Of a stretch of 64,000 nucleotides of DNA, positions 1 through 12,240 are shown piece after piece; within the stretch, counting starts at the first letter, position 1, and every line of letters starts with the position of its first letter. The notes below the pieces were generated by a model. It had not been told where the DNA came from. It saw only the letters and a program-made list of their open reading frames with translations, and did no database searches. Location: the NCBI GenBank assembly GCA_943736015.1, contig OX031062.1:27129462-27193461 (forward strand), given 5' to 3'. The stretch comes from Tridacna crocea (lineage: Eukaryota > Mollusca > Bivalvia > Cardiida > Cardiidae). The position numbers were made by a program, and so were the translations under genes.

Positions 1-343
1 AAATTATATTGAAGTAAAGTAGAGATATTACAGAATACTTCAAGACGTTATAGATTTTAATCATTTTAGAAGAAAAATGTGTTTTAGTCGATCAAAAAAT
101 TTTCCCTTCTGAATCCTATATGACAGGCCATTATCGGAAATCCTTTCGGACCAGATAATCGATAAGTTCCAAGGAGAGTAACTCTTACTCGACCTGCAGC
201 TGAAAGTTGGGGATGAACTTTGTCACCTCCAGTCTGATTGACTTTTAACTTGGCATTTGTGTTTATTGCAAAAATACGAAGTGCATTGTGAAAGAACCAT
301 AATTCTACCTTGTTCTGTCTCCGAGTTATTCCCCTTTGTCATT
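1..343 (+). repeat. Partial tandem-core repeat (family B)
   Basis: Non-coding. The part from about 180 resembles the monomers at 2036-2802, sharing the order 'fully open AAGAACCATAAT..., GAGTTATTCCCCTTTGT'. It stops where the next element begins with TATACC. No gene signal seen. Confidence 0.5.
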
Positions 344-1010
344 ATACCTGCGCAAAACGAACGTTTTCGGGGGTATACTGGAATAAGCCTATCTGTCCGT
401 GTGTCCATCTGTGCGCCTGCCTGTTTACAAAATACTAGTAATTTTCTGTCGCAAACCCCTCCTACAGTTTTCCTTCATTTGTATTGAAACTTTGCACATA
501 TATCAATCCTATATTAAAAATTTGTAAGACCTAATTTTCAAATGTCAACTCCTACTGGTTGAGGAATAATCTCCCCTTGATTTTGAGACTTTTTTTTCTT
601 ATCATCCAACTGTCTATAAAATAATAGTAATTTTGTGTCGCAACTTTCTACTGTGTACTTTTAATTGTATTGAAAGTTAGCAGATACATTGATAATATAA
701 TGAAAATTGCAAGACGTAATTTTCAAGTGTCACCTCGTCCTGGTTTATGATTTATCTCATCTTGAACTTGACACATGTTTATACCCCCGCAAACGAAGGT
801 TTATGTATGTGTCCGTCTGTGTGTCTGTGTACAAAATACTAGCAATTTTGTGTCGTAAATTTCACCCACAGTTTTGTTGCTATTGCATTTGAAAGTCTGT
901 TGATAAATTGATTGTATACTTAAGTTGAGCAAGACGCAGTTTTCAGTCATCTGCTCCCTATGATTCAAGGGTAATCTCCCCTTGAACTTAGAAATCATTT
1001 TGTTGAATTG
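344..1010 (+). repeat. Tandem-core element, family A, about 3 monomers
   Basis: Two starts of the type TATACC(C)CCGCAAACGAA occur at 344 and 780, each followed by a 'GTCCGT' tract and monomers reading AATACTAGTAATTTTGTGTCGC ... ACAGTTTT ... GAAACTTTGCA ... GTAAGACCTAATTTTCAA ... GAGGAATAATCTCCCC. The same family lies inverted at 5745-6930. The short open frames inside are incidental. Confidence 0.65.
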
Positions 1011-1213
1011 CTTGCTTCTGTCAAAGCACTGAAAGGGGCATTAAGTCACAGTCAGTGGCGGCTTTTTACAGTAGTTTCTGCTTATCTGTACATAGTCTGA
1101 ACATCTTCAAATTTGCTATGTATGATTGTTCAAAAAAAATAATGGAGTGCAATGAACAAGAACCATAGCTCTTCGTAGGACAAATTTTGAGTTATTTGCC
1201 CTTTGATCTTGAT

Positions 1214-2035
1214 TTTTAGCTTGCCTGACTACAAAGTGCCCAAGGAAAGCTTTTAGGATCACCATGCGTCCGCCGGTCGTTGGTCGTCGTGAATCATTCG
1301 TCGTTCGTCGTCAACAATATCTTTAAACACATCATCCTCCTAAACTACCAAGCCGATTTGAACCAAACTTTGATGGAATGTTCCTTTGGAGGTCCTCTTT
1401 AAAATTTGTTCAAAAAATTTGATTGTATCAAAATTCAGGTTGTCATGGCAACCAAATCGAATTTTGTAAGAAATTCTATAAAAATCTTCTCCTCTGAAAC
1501 CACTAGTCATATTTTGGAATGATTTCACATAAATGGTCCTTAGGTGACCCTTTTTTAGAAATTGTTCGCGAAATTGGGATCTATCGAAAAACATTGCCGT
1601 GGCAGTATGTGTGTGGTGTGTTTGCAGGGGTTGTCCCTTGGATAAAGTGGTATGATAAATTCTTTAAGATCTTCTGAAGTTCTCCTAAACTATTGTGCCA
1701 ATTTGGACCAAACTTGACTGGAATATTCCGTGGGAGGTCCTCTTTAAAAATGTTCCATCAAAAACTCTGGTTGTCATGGTAACCAAAAGGAATTTTCTGA
1801 CAAATTCTTTAAAAATCTTCTCTGATGAAATCGACTGTCACATTATGAAATAATTTCACATAAACGTTTCTTGGGTTACCCTTTTCAAAATGTTATCGTG
1901 AAATTTGATCCGTCGCAAAACATGGCCGTAGTGGGGGAAGGGGGGAATGCATTCTTGAAAAATCTTCTCTAAAACCTCTGGTCAGATTTGAAATAATTTC
2001 AAAGTGATTTTCCATGACTCTATTCCAAATACTTT
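1214..2035 (-). repeat. Tandem-core element, family D, reversed
   Basis: It opens with the reverse complement of the family D right end (AGCTTTTAGGATCAC, then a CGTCGT-rich tract). Monomers with GGTTGTCATGGCAACCAAA and 'AATTTCACATAAA' follow. It sits inside family B sequence, which continues on both sides, so it is probably an insertion into it. Confidence 0.6.
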
Positions 2036-2802
2036 TGGGATTACTACCCTTGTAAATTTTAACTTTGGATTTTTGTCCACAACACAACTTGCAAAGTAAA
2101 GAAGCCAGTAACTTCAAACTTCATGTACAGATAAGTCACATTGAAGAGAAGAGCAGTCTATGAGCATCATAACTTTATTTTGACTAGTTTTCGAGTTATT
2201 GACCTTTGTTAACTTTAGATTTTTCCGGGGCATATTTTCCAAAGTTAAAAAGCTAGTTACTTCAAACTTCACACACAGCTAGATCACAAAAAGAAGAAGT
2301 GCAGTGTACAAGAACCCTTACTGTATTTCAACTTTGTTTGGGTTATTGCCCTTTGTAAATTTTAACTTTCGATTTTTTGGCTGCAGCATAATTTTCAAAG
2401 TAATAAAAGTTAGTAACTTCAAAATTCATATCCATATAGGCCACATTAATGAGACGTGAAGTTTACAAGAACCATTAATCTTTTCCAACTATTTTGAGAG
2501 TTATTCTCCTTTGTAAATTTCAACTTTGGATTTTATCCGGGGCATAAGTTACACGGTACAAAAGTTAATTACTTCAAACTTCATGTACTATTAGATCACC
2601 ATACAGCCAAGTTCACTTTATAAGAATCTTAACTCTATTCCACTATTTTCAGACTTATTTCCCTTGTAATTATACATTTTATATTTCTGTCAGGGGCATT
2701 ATTTCCAAAGCATAAAAGCCAGTGACTTCAAACTCCATATACAGATAGACCACATTAAAGTAAAATGCAGAGTGCAAGAAACATAATCTGTTCCTACTAA
2801 TT
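2036..2802 (+). repeat. Tandem-core array, family B, about 155-bp monomers
   Basis: About five diverged monomers, each with GTTATTGCCCTTTGTAAATT, 'GGGGCATA', 'AACTTCAAACTTCAT' and 'CACATTAA'. The GTTATT motif recurs at about 2205, 2340, 2500 and 2655. No coding signal. Confidence 0.65.
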
Positions 2803-3065
2803 TTTAGCTCCACTGGCCGAAGGCTAGCGGGCTTATGTCATGCCCAGTGTCCCCCGTGCGTCTGTCAATCCCATCCGGATTTTTCAAACTTCTTCTCTGA
2901 AACTGCCCATCCAAATTTAATGAAAATTCACAGAAATGATCCTTCCATGGTCTTCTTTAGAATTTCTTGAAATAATTTGTTTCCTTCAAAAGCTCTGGTT
3001 GCCATGGCAACAACTGAAAAATATTGATTTGAGAAAGAGTAAAGATTCATTCAATGGTTACCGGT
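2803..3065 (-). repeat. Terminal part of another tandem-core element (family E)
   Basis: It starts TTTTTAGCTCCACTGGCCGA, containing a GCCGAAGGC hairpin, then GGCTTATGTCATGCC and a monomer-like stretch with GGTTGCCATGGCAACAACT. This is the reversed right end of an element like family D but with a different terminus. Confidence 0.45.
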
Positions 3066-3149
3066 TGAGTGTTGGAAGAATGTTAAAACGTTCGACTTTG
3101 ACTTTTTGTGTTGCAAGAGTATGTACATAAAATTATGTATTTACTTGTC

Positions 3150-3280
3150 CGTCTTTCAAACCACTGTTTTTAAATTATGTAAAGAAAAGGCTTCTGAAAA
3201 CAATGAGGGAAAAGGAAATATTACTGTTATCGGTGTTTTTCCCCTTTTCTATAGTGTTTTTCCCCGTTCAAAGACAAATA
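3150..3280 (+). mobile_element. Old palindromic TTAA element copy
   Basis: Diverged core: GGGAAAAGGAAATATTACTG followed by an imperfect reverse complement ending CCCCTTTTC. Assigned by similarity to the clean copies (for example 14081-14309); flanking TTAA not recovered. Confidence 0.4.
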
Positions 3281-3525
3281 AAACAATTTAGTTTGGCTAC
3301 ACATAATTTCAATACAGGTGAGTCTAACTCTGTTGCCTGATAGAGAAGCACATTGCTCGTTGTACGGTTTGTGAATTTGTTTTTTTGACATGTGAAAGTC
3401 AGATTTTTTTAAATAATATATTGTTCCTGGTTTGGGTTTGTTTAGATGGGTATGTAAGTTTGAAACGGTTTCTTTCGAATCTGTCTTAATTTACCGTACA
3501 AAATAATTTTAATCATTTCACTTAC

Positions 3526-3575
3526 CTTAACGAGTGATACAAAGGATTTGTATAGAATACAGAAGTAGAGTAAGG
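3526..3575 (-). CDS. Candidate 50-nt host exon
   Basis: On the minus strand a good polypyrimidine tract and acceptor (CATTTCTTTATCAG) precede 50 nt that end at a strong donor (TTAAG|GTAAGTG). Two frames are open; one reads PYSTSVFYTNPLYHSL, the other LLYFCILYKSFVSLVK. I do not recognise either. It lies downstream (minus strand) of the cadherin-like exon at 7763-7988; if the two were directly joined the phase would give an early stop, so an exon may be missing between them or this is a chance pairing of sites. Confidence 0.4.
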
Positions 3576-4634
3576 CTGATAAAGAAATGATAATGGGAAA
3601 AGGAGCAGTTGATTGCAAAAAGCAATAGTTGCCACTGATTTTTCTTCTTTTCCAACATTATTTTCTGCCTTTCAAAAAAACAGATTCCATCTAATTCAAA
3701 TGTATTTTTTTTCATCTGCAAATGCGTCCTATTTGGACAATTTTGAATTCTGTAATTAGTCACAATTAAAAAGGACAAACAAATATGCATCGCTTTTGGT
3801 ATATAACGGGGAATGTGCATGCAACCAATGAATCAAAAAGTTTCTAACGAAAATAGCTACCTAGATAATGCCGTAAATGTAAATACAATCTTCCACATTT
3901 GCCATCAATGTATTCTAAAACGGGCTATTTCAGGGATATAAAAGACATACGTACATTTAAGAGGATAATAATATGTAAGTGCAAATTTTCAGTCTGCCAA
4001 AGAAAATATTTTTTTTTTTTTTTTTTTTTTTTTAGCTTTATTTACCACGTCAATAGGTATGCGGGGGTCGTGGTCATCCCCCAGCATACCTTACATAATC
4101 TTTTAATATAATAATGAAGAAATGAAGAAAGAAAAAAACATTTTCCTATAAAAACATACAAATATATATATATATATCTATATATGAGACATTCTCCGGC
4201 AAAAAGCTGCCTAATGCTCCTCTGTCGCGCCAAGCAAGCTATCATATACTTTTGAATCTACAACAGCCTTTTTTTCTCGAAATCAACTCAATTACGAGGT
4301 AGAATAGTCCTTTGACATACAGAAAACTAGGCTTTAGCGAAATGTTTCGGTCCAGGTTAGTCTGCGCAGAGTGCGCAGGCCAACCTGGGTCGATACCTTC
4401 GCGCAGATGTATTAAGCACCCCTCTCACGGAGCACATCTCATATATATTCATCTCTTCAAAAAGGTAACATTATCGGAAAGATTAAATAATTTCAGGCTA
4501 ATATCTGTGGCAATAAAGCGTGTGTGGGTGTGGGTGTGGGTGTGTGTGATGGGGTGTGGGTGTGCGTGTGTGGAAAAAACAAAAGATATAATGAAACTGA
4601 TTGGTGTAAAAAAATAGCATCATTGATTGTGTGT
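3576..4634. other. Non-coding stretch with simple repeats
   Basis: No gene seen. It holds a T-tract near 4009-4033, a TA microsatellite at 4158-4184, a hairpin at about 4352-4388 (CTGCGCAGAGTGCGCAG inside GGTTAGT...CAACC) and a GT/GGGTGT microsatellite at 4518-4573. The 101- and 93-residue open frames across the GT tract are low-complexity artefacts. Confidence 0.6.
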
Positions 4635-4864
4635 TTAACCCATTACCACACAATCCCTTATTTTGACAACTTTGAGAAAGAAGTATTTAGAAAAACAATG
4701 TGTGGAAAAGAGAAAATGCTGTTAACCAACATTTTATCTTTTCCCACAATGCTCGCCACTCTTCACAAAACAATTTTCAAATTTTCAGTCGTTTTTATTT
4801 TGTAATTTGCGAATATTTTCGATCTGGACAAGCCTAAAATACTGTTGTTTGGTAATGAGATTAA
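4635..4864 (+). mobile_element. Palindromic TTAA element, near full length
   Basis: Starts TTAACCCATTACCACACAAT, has the core GAGAAAATGCTG/ttAACCAACATTTTAT, contains GGACAAGCCTAAAAT in the long arm and ends GGTAATGAGATTAA. About 230 bp, full family length. No protein encoded. Confidence 0.85.
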
Positions 4865-4899
4865 AAAAAAAACTATGCTTATTCTGAAATCGATAGTGA

Positions 4900-5600
4900 T
4901 TATGGAAGGTGTTCTAAAATATGTTCTACAATTGTCATGTTATCGTTTCTAAGCGAAGTCGTTTTCGTATTGCTATGGATATTCACAGCGGTTGTAAGAA
5001 AATTCTTCATACCAATAAGTGACGGTTTATAAGATTTATTTCTACAAAAGTAAATATATTTTTTAACTTCTAAAAGCAAACAGTCTAACAAAAAGTTTGG
5101 TTTATATATACCCAAAAGAAAAATTCTACTATTTATTTGTAAATTGCGGTCTAAATTATTCAATATTGTTGTAATTTTATTTATCAAAGGTGTTATGTAC
5201 TCACAATTATAAAACAAATGTAAAAGTGTTTCTTCATGTGTTCCACAGAAAGTACATGAATTAGTATCAGTCAAGTTCATTTTGAAAAGTAGTGCATTTG
5301 TTGGGAGGATCCTATGAACTATTCCTGTCTGGAACCATTGTGTATAAGTATCATGAGTACATTTAAAAACACTTCCGTGAACTAGATTCCAATCAATTTC
5401 TAAATCATTGTAAATTGAGTTCCATTTGACTCTACATGACGGAGTCTCTCTGTTCTCAATCAATTTGTTGTAAACATGTTTATTTATTTCTTTTTTAGTT
5501 AATATTTGAAAGAAATAACAGTTAATGCTAGGGTTATGGCATTCATTTAGAAATTTCTTTTGAATTAGTATGCCAAAGAAAATAAGTAATGTTTAAAGTC
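4900..5600 (-). pseudogene. 5'-truncated LINE, C-terminal part of reverse-transcriptase ORF
   Basis: An open frame runs on the minus strand from about 5597 to a stop at 4900. The 187 residues from 5463 contain a C-terminal LINE zinc-knuckle: CTFCGTHEETLLHLFYNC (C-x2-C-x7-H-x4-C), preceded by RILPTNALLFKMNLTDTN, the usual context of the zf-RVT region after the polymerase domain. Upstream residues (FFQILTKKEINKHVYNKL) continue the same frame past the nearest start, so the polymerase and endonuclease parts are missing: typical 5' truncation at insertion. No clear 3' tail or target duplication was found. Confidence 0.75.
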
Positions 5601-5604
5601 CCTA

Positions 5605-5672
5605 GTTTTAACAACCCCGATGAATAAGGTTTTTGAAAGCATTGTGGGAAAAGGAACTAGAGCTGTCACTGA
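5605..5672 (+). mobile_element. Fragment of palindromic TTAA element
   Basis: Short-arm fragment only: GTTTTAACAACCCCGATGA ... GAAAGCATTGTGGGAAAAGG, ending inside the core. Confidence 0.5.
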
Positions 5673-5744
5673 ATTTGACTCAATACCCATGCTAGGGCTT
5701 TAACAGAAACAGACAATTTAACATTTTTTTCCTAAGTTCACAGG

Positions 5745-6930
5745 GAGATAACCCTGGAATCGAAGAAAGAAGGTGATTGAAAATTGTGTCTTGCACAAGT
5801 TCAGTATGCAATCAATGTATCAACAAATTTTCAATACATCAGCAGCAAAACTGTAGGAGATCGTGACACAAAATTACTTGTATTTGTACAAAGGCACACG
5901 GATGGACAGATAGACAGGCTGATTCCAGTATATGCAGGGATATGAAAATGTCAACTTCAAGGGGGATTAAGTCCTCAACAATTAGTAGTTGACATTTGGA
6001 AAATGTGTCTTGCAAACCTCCATATATGATTAATATATGTGCAAAGTGTCTATACAATTGAAGGAAAACTGTAGGAGAAATTTGCAACACAAAATTATAA
6101 GTATTTCATAGATTGATGGATGTCAAGAAAACAAAAGTGTCGAGTTGCAGAGAGACAATTCCTCAATCTAGACGAGTTGACACTTGAAAATTGCGTCTTG
6201 GAAACCTTCAATATATAATCAATGTATGTGCAAAGTTTCAATGCAATTGTAGGAAAACTGTAGGAGGATTTTTGCAACACAAAGTTACTAGTATTTTATA
6301 GATAGATGGATGTGAAGAAAAAAAACCTGTCATGTTCAAGGGACTATAATTCCTCAACCAGAAGGAACTGACATTTGAAAATTGCGTCTTGCAAATCTTC
6401 AATATATGATCAGTGCAAAGTTTCAATAGAACTGAAGGAAAACTGTAGGAGTTGGCAACACAAAATTAGTAGTATTTCATTGACAGAAAGATGTTGAGGG
6501 AAAAAAGTGTCAAATTCAAGGGGAGATAGTTCCTCAACCAGAAGGAATTGACACTTGAAAATTGGGTCTTGCAAATTTTCAATATATGGTCAGTATATAG
6601 GCAAAGTTTGAATACAGTTGAAGGAAAACTGTAGGAGGAGTTTGCGACACGAAATTACTAGTATTTCATATAAAAATGGATGTGAAGAAAAAGAAAAGTG
6701 TAAAGTTCAAGGGGAGATCATTCCTCAACCAGGAAAAGTTGACACTTGAAAATTGGGTCTTGCAAATCTTCAATGTATGATCAGTATATGTGCAAAGTTT
6801 CAATACAATTGAAGGAAAACTGTTGGAGGATTTTGCGACACAAAATTAGTACACAGACGGACACACGGACGGACAGACATGCTGATGCCAGTATACCCTC
6901 TGAAGCATTCGTTTTGCATGGGTATAAAAA
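5745..6930 (-). repeat. Tandem-core element, family A, reversed, about 189-bp monomers
   Basis: CACAAAATTA-type motifs recur at about 5868, 6087, 6277, 6458, 6648 and 6837, a period near 189 bp. The right end has a CAGACGGACACACGGACGG tract, then GCCAGTATACC and a terminal GGGTATA; a second internal end of the same kind lies near 5890-5945. Compact relative of the array at 344-1010. Confidence 0.8.
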
Positions 6931-7762
6931 CCATGTGGTGATGCCTAACATCACATTGTAAACAAAGTTACTGCTTCTTCGTACTGACACCCCCTCCCTT
7001 TTCCCGATTATTGCTCCTTCAAAATCCTCGACTGGTCAAGTTTTCTAGGTAGATCCACTTGACTAATGTAATTTGCAACTTAAAGCATGCTGGCTTGGAC
7101 AAACTGATGTTTCTTTTATAACCGCACTCGACGACATGTGGGTCAAGCTTGTGCTCCATTTATACGTTGTCCGTTTTTCTCGAAAAAGAGCGGGCATATA
7201 AACGTTTTTTTGTTGCTGGTCTGATATTTATGAGCCAATTATATCCATTTAAAGCCTTGTCGTTAAAAAGGATGCTGTAGGCATCTGCAGAAAAATCGAA
7301 AAACTTCTTTTTATACCTTTTTTCATGAGTCGTGCCTGTAGGAATACAATTGAAGTCGTGGATTTACACACTTATTTTTAATAAGATCTAAATCAAGATA
7401 TAAAATAAGAACAAGCTGAAAGTATGTGTTACTTTAGAATTGGGAGAAGGGTGTGACAGTGTGACAGGGGAGACTCGAGTTTATATTTTTCCCTACACTG
7501 CGTCAAATTTCGTGTTTTATTGGTTATTCGACACACCTTTTCTACTTCTTTAACAGGACCAAGGGCTTTAATACGCTAATATACGCACAAACGCACACTC
7601 GCAATATCATAGAAATGGCCGCCACTGATACTAACCGCCACTGGCAGCAGGCCAGTAGGCATTAAATGATCGAAAATAAGACCATTAGCCTTAGATTTTA
7701 CAATTTAAACTGAGTGTAATTGAATTTTAAATTGTAGGTAATCACAGCCCAAGATCACTTAC
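6931..7762. other. No feature recognised
   Basis: AT-rich sequence with no splice-bounded open frame and no repeat shared with the rest of the window that I could see. On the minus strand it would be the intron 3' of the cadherin-like exon. Confidence 0.5.
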
Positions 7763-7988
7763 CTAACTTCCAATATAAACAAACTGTGACTCTCGTAGTC
7801 CAATGGCCTTTCTGCAATAAGAGCATCTCCGTAGATTGAGAAATAATGTTCGTCTGGATCCTGACTTTCGATAATATATGCAGACTGACTGTCATCAGTG
7901 CTGAATGTATAAATATGTCTCATACGCATAAAAGACTCATCTTCATTTAATGTTGTTGGAGAACTACTAGGATTGGTGAACTCTTGGC
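7763..7988 (-). CDS. Cadherin-like exon of a host gene (226 nt)
   Basis: Minus-strand exon with a good acceptor (TTTGTCTTTGCAG) and an ideal donor (GTTAG|GTAAGT). It enters in phase 1 and leaves in phase 2, one frame open throughout. The product reads GQEFTNPSSSPTTLNEDES..., then RHIYTFSTDD, YIIESQDPDEHYFSI, and ALIAERPLDYESHSLFILEV. The ending 'G-x-L-I-x-x-x-x-LDYE-S-x-x-L-F-I-L-E-V' is the signature of the last strands of a cadherin repeat, an extracellular calcium-binding adhesion domain. The first half diverges from the standard DRE/DxNDN pattern, so it could be the edge repeat of a large cadherin-related protein. Neighbouring exons of the same repeat were not found, and a paralogue or decayed exon is possible. 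Confidence 0.7.
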
Positions 7989-8175
7989 CTGCAAAGACAA
8001 AACACAACATAGACCTCCATGATAGTCCTAATCTTACTGCTAGTAACTGCACTGTGAATATGTGGGAACAATAAACATAAGTTATCTGTAGATTACCTCA
8101 GTTCTATGAAGCATAATTAATACGGAGTTGTGCTAAATTAACTTATATCGTCATCGTATAAGTTGGCAATTGAAC

Positions 8176-8353
8176 CAGGGTCCATATTCACCAACCACTC
8201 TTAAGAATATTCTTATTCTCCAATGTTTTCTAAATTTGTGAGTAACACAACCATTTGGTTTAGCCAATCAGAAGTTGTGTTACTTACAAATATAGAAAAT
8301 TCTGGAGACTAAGACAGAGAACATTCTTAAGAATGGTTGGTGAATACGGATCC
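8176..8353. mobile_element. Fold-back element with AGCCAATCA loop
   Basis: About 178 bp inverted repeat: GTCCATATTCACCAACCACT at the left pairs with its complement ending GGTTGGTGAATACGGATCC. Towards the centre the arms carry GTAACACAA and TTAGCCAATCAGAAGTTGTG. Related copies are at 35252-35458 and 59678-59812. No coding capacity. Confidence 0.75.
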
Positions 8354-8580
8354 AGGTGTTCAAGAACCTAGACCCAAATGACCAAAACTGTGCTCACGTT
8401 AGTTATTAAGTACATCAAATCAGAATATAGGAAATGCTTCTAATCTACATGTACCTGAAATATAGAATCACACCTACCGTGAATCCATCACATGTGGCTG
8501 AATGTTGGAAACTATTGCCGGTATACCTCAGCAATTACAGAGTCAAATGGTCAATTTATCTAAGCGTTGGTACCTTGCTT

Positions 8581-8778
8581 TTAACCCATCATTACACAAT
8601 CCAGTTTTAACAACCCTTATGAAGATGCCTTATGAAAACAGTATGAAAAAAAGGAAAAAAAAATACTCACAACCAGCATTTTCTCCTTTTCCAGTGATGT
8701 TTTCTATTTCTATGAAATACAGAAATCACCATTTAAGCAGCATTGTCCTTTGCTATTGCAGTTTGTTAAAGAGCTTAA
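8581..8778 (+). mobile_element. Palindromic TTAA element, diverged
   Basis: TTAACCCATCATTACACAAT at the left, CCAGCATTTTCTCCTTTTCC in the core, TTAA at the right end. The left half of the core has lost the palindrome (GGAAAAAAAAATACTCAC). Confidence 0.6.
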
Positions 8779-9765
8779 CAGAGATTCAAATATTATCTCA
8801 CGTTTCACGCCTGAAACTTCACACAATAGCTTATTCTTGATTTAAAGAATTTTCACTTTGTTATTCATTTGTATTTAGGTTTATGTATATGTATACATTT
8901 CATGCCAAATAAATTACGTTTTTTTTTGTTTTGTTTGTTTTGTTTTGTTTTTTTCAAATAAAGTCACTTAGAAACTAAAACCCAGATGTTTACATTCCTC
9001 ATTAATTCTGTAATGAACCTGTAAGGTAGATAATAATCAAACCTTCTAATCATAGGTCTGAGACCGTTTGATTTCATTTTATTATGCCAAAAACAAAAAA
9101 TCTCATCTAATTCTGGTTTGATGGAGAACCTCAAAATACAGCGTCCATAGTCATACAAGTGAAGGTGGTTATTTTTGGTCGCCCGGCAGAGGCCGGCGAC
9201 CTTATTATGGCGCCGCCTGAAGCGGCGGCACTATATTTTTATTCGGTTTTGAAAAGTGCCTATGGAGGCAGCCATATTGAACTGGTTCCATGCTTTGTTT
9301 CAACATCCATCTATATCTACTGTACTTTGATTACCAGATCGGGGTCCATATTAACTTTTTTTATTTATTTGTGGGATTTTTTTTAATATATAATAATTAT
9401 ATTGTACTTTCATCGGTAGTAGGATGAAAAACCGGGATTGTAGACATATCAACATTTTCCTTTCGAAAAATAATAATAAAGATCCATTTCGAAAAATAAG
9501 TCACGTGATAAAAGATTATCTGTCACAAATTTTAGAAGCCGCCATTTTAAATATCTTACCCTAGAAAAAGGTTAAGAGATATTTTCAAGCTCTTTGACCC
9601 TAGAGCACCCTATGTGGTACTTGTGACCCCCGTTATATTTTTGTTCCAGTGTTGTATGGATTGTAGAAATATTGTTTTCCTATCGCGATCGTGTTTTTAA
9701 GACCAGCTAACTGTAACTAGGTCAATGTTTGAGCTGGTGACAGATCGGTCTCCTTAAACACAGAA

Positions 9766-9811
9766 CCTTACCGAACCTTACCGAACCATACCTAACCTTA
9801 CCGAACCTAAG
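9766..9811 (+). repeat. Short tandem repeat, CCTTACCGAA unit
   Basis: About five imperfect copies of a 10-bp unit (CCTTACCGAA) inside the long Helentron-like element; absent from the shorter copy. Confidence 0.7.
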
Positions 9812-10109
9812 TTTTGTTTGGGCAATACTGTGTTTGTATGACATTAAAAAGTATATTTTCTATTTCACAAACAGTTTGATAGTCATAATTGGAAAGAAAA
9901 TATAGCCATTTATGATACATGACGAAATATTTGGACCCTATTGTTCAACAAACCTATAAACTCGCGTGACTGTTCATTCATTGCCGACAAATGTCCGTTT
10001 GTGTAGACAAAATCTTACAAGGGCGACGATTTTCTCCATATATACTATACTGGATGTTAAACGTGACAAAATGAGTTAGGTGATCAACAATATGATTCCT
10101 ACTGAGCTG

Positions 10110-10338
10110 TTAACCCATTACCACACAATCCCTGCTTTTGACGCCTCTGAGAAAGAAGCCTTCAGAAAACATTGTGGAAAAAGGAGAAAATGCTGGTAAC
10201 CAGCATTTTCTCCTTTTCCCACAATGTTTTCTACCCTTCACACGACAAATTTCAATTTTTCAGTCACTTTTATTTTGTCGTCTGCAAATGCTTTCGCTTT
10301 TGACAGTCCTAAAATTTTTTCGTTCGATAATGAGTTGA
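10110..10338 (+). mobile_element. Palindromic TTAA element inside Helentron-like element
   Basis: TTAACCCATTACCACACAAT at the left, perfect core GAGAAAATGCTGGT/AACCAGCATTTTCTC, end GATAATGAGTTGA (the right TTAA has become TTGA). The related Helentron copy lacks an insertion here, so this is an independent, later insertion. Confidence 0.9.
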
Positions 10339-11479
10339 ACGATCACGTGATTTTCATAAACGGTTTAACGCAGTCCAATGCATTGTGCCCTGTTACAGAA
10401 ATAAGTGGTTTGCGGCGCCATTGATGTTCAGCATCAATATTTTCTTGTATTTAATATAGTCGGGAAGAGATGTTGATGGAGAGTGTAGGTACTTCCGGTT
10501 GAAATCTTTCATCAAATTCGCCAGGTTTATATTGGTAAAATAGGTGTGAATGTTTGTGAAATCGTTGTGTGGGGTTTTCATCCCCTTTTTTGAAGCTGTT
10601 GACTTGTTTTGAACCCGATAAAGAATCGTGAAAGAATTATTTCTGCTGCACACTATTTTGTGAAACAATTAATGTTCTGGTGCAGAATGCATCTATTTTT
10701 TACGCGAATGAACTCGTCCAGTCACATGATCTTAGGAACCAATGGAAATACAAAACTGCGCCTACAGTTTACCTGTAGGCCTAAAGTGCGCAATGGAAAT
10801 ATTATTGAGCAATGGGCGCAATGGAAAAGAAAGTACGCAGTGGAAATATATATTATGTCTAGTGTTATTAAATAGAATAACAATAATGATTTGAAACGTG
10901 TTTTTTTTTTCAACCCATTAAAGCTACATATACAAGTAAAAACCAAAAATTATGTTTTTGTATGGCTGAAAAAAATGTACTTAGTACTGATATTTTGTCT
11001 TTATGCAGCTATTCCCAGATTAGACCAAAATGTTACACGTCTTTAATGTATTTTCTTATGAGTAGTTAATAGAAGAAATTTATTGGAATTTCTTTATGCT
11101 TATAAGTACAAAATTTAATGTTAAAACCTTTTAAATTTCCTTTGTGAGGGACTGGAGCAATGGAAAAGAAAGTACGCAATGGAAATACATTATATATTTG
11201 TTGCTATATAAAGTAACTATGTATGATTTCAAATGAGTGTATCTGTACTTATATATCTTTTATAGGGTATATCTACAGGAATGTTGAAAAATAAAGTTTT
11301 TACCGTTAAAATATTATATATATTTGTAGCAATATTTCCTCTTTCAGCAAGTAATCTCGGAAGGGGAAATGTAAAATTTACCAAGTTCGAACAAGTACAA
11401 TATAATGTACCCAGACGAGATCTTAAAGTCCAGATTGAGTTTTAAAATCGATAATGTCTTGATTTAAATATCAGTTTAC

Positions 11480-12240
11480 ATACATTAGACTGCATGAATC
11501 TCGAATCAGACTGCAGTTTTGGTAAGTCGATCTGATCTTGGTCTACATCGTCCTCAGATATTTCACTGACCGGCTTTAGTTACATGTTTCAGTTTACATG
11601 CATTAGACCGCGTTAATCTAGGATCAGACTGCAATTTTGGTAAGTCTGATCTTGGTCTACACCGTCCTCAGATATTTCACTGACCGGCTTTGGTTACATT
11701 TATCATTTTACATACATTGGACTGTGTAGATCTAGGATCAGACTGCAATTCGGTTAAGTCTGATCTTGATCTACCCGTCCTCAGATATTTCTCTGACCGG
11801 CTTTGGTTACATCTATCAGTTTACATGCCAGCTTACATGTTTAGCAATATCCGTAATTATTACGTACTTTGTCGTGATATATATGAATTCACATGCACGT
11901 ATGTAGTTCAACATGTCGATCAGTGTGTTAGACTGTGTAGATTTAGGATCAGACTGCACTTTGGTATTGATCTTGATCTACACCGTCCTCTGATATTTCT
12001 CTGACCGGCTTTGGTTACATTTATTAGTTTACATACCAGCTTACATGTTTAGCAATATCCGTAATTATTATTTATTTTGTCAGGATATATATTAATTCAT
12101 ATACATATACATGTACGTACATGTACTTAAGCATGTTGATCAGTGTATTGGACTGTGTAGATCTAGGATCAGACTGCAATTCTGGTAAGACTGATCTTGA
12201 TCTACACTGTCCTCAGACACTTCAACAGAATTTGGTTGCG
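11480..12240 (+). repeat. Internal tandem units with GATCAGACTGCA hairpins
   Basis: Five units of the form GAATCTAGGATCAGACTGCA ... GTAAGTCTGATCTTGATCTA ... CCTCAGATATTTCACTGACC at about 11495, 11615, 11725, 11940 and 12160. Each unit contains an inverted pair (GATCAGAC/GTCTGATC). The short Helentron-like copy has two units (about 40345 and 40465), so unit number varies between copies. Confidence 0.75.

Noticed and set aside
3291-3316. Plus-strand 26-nt exon before AATACAG|GTGAGTC
   Set aside because: Weak acceptor and opposite strand to all other exon candidates.
4312-4805. Overlapping frames rich in Val-Trp-Val/Gly-Val
   Set aside because: Produced by the GT/GGGTGT microsatellite.
5745-6930. 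Regular spacing suggested a CRISPR-like array
   Set aside because: Units are adjacent, about 189 bp, diverged and without spacers; the sequence is eukaryotic.
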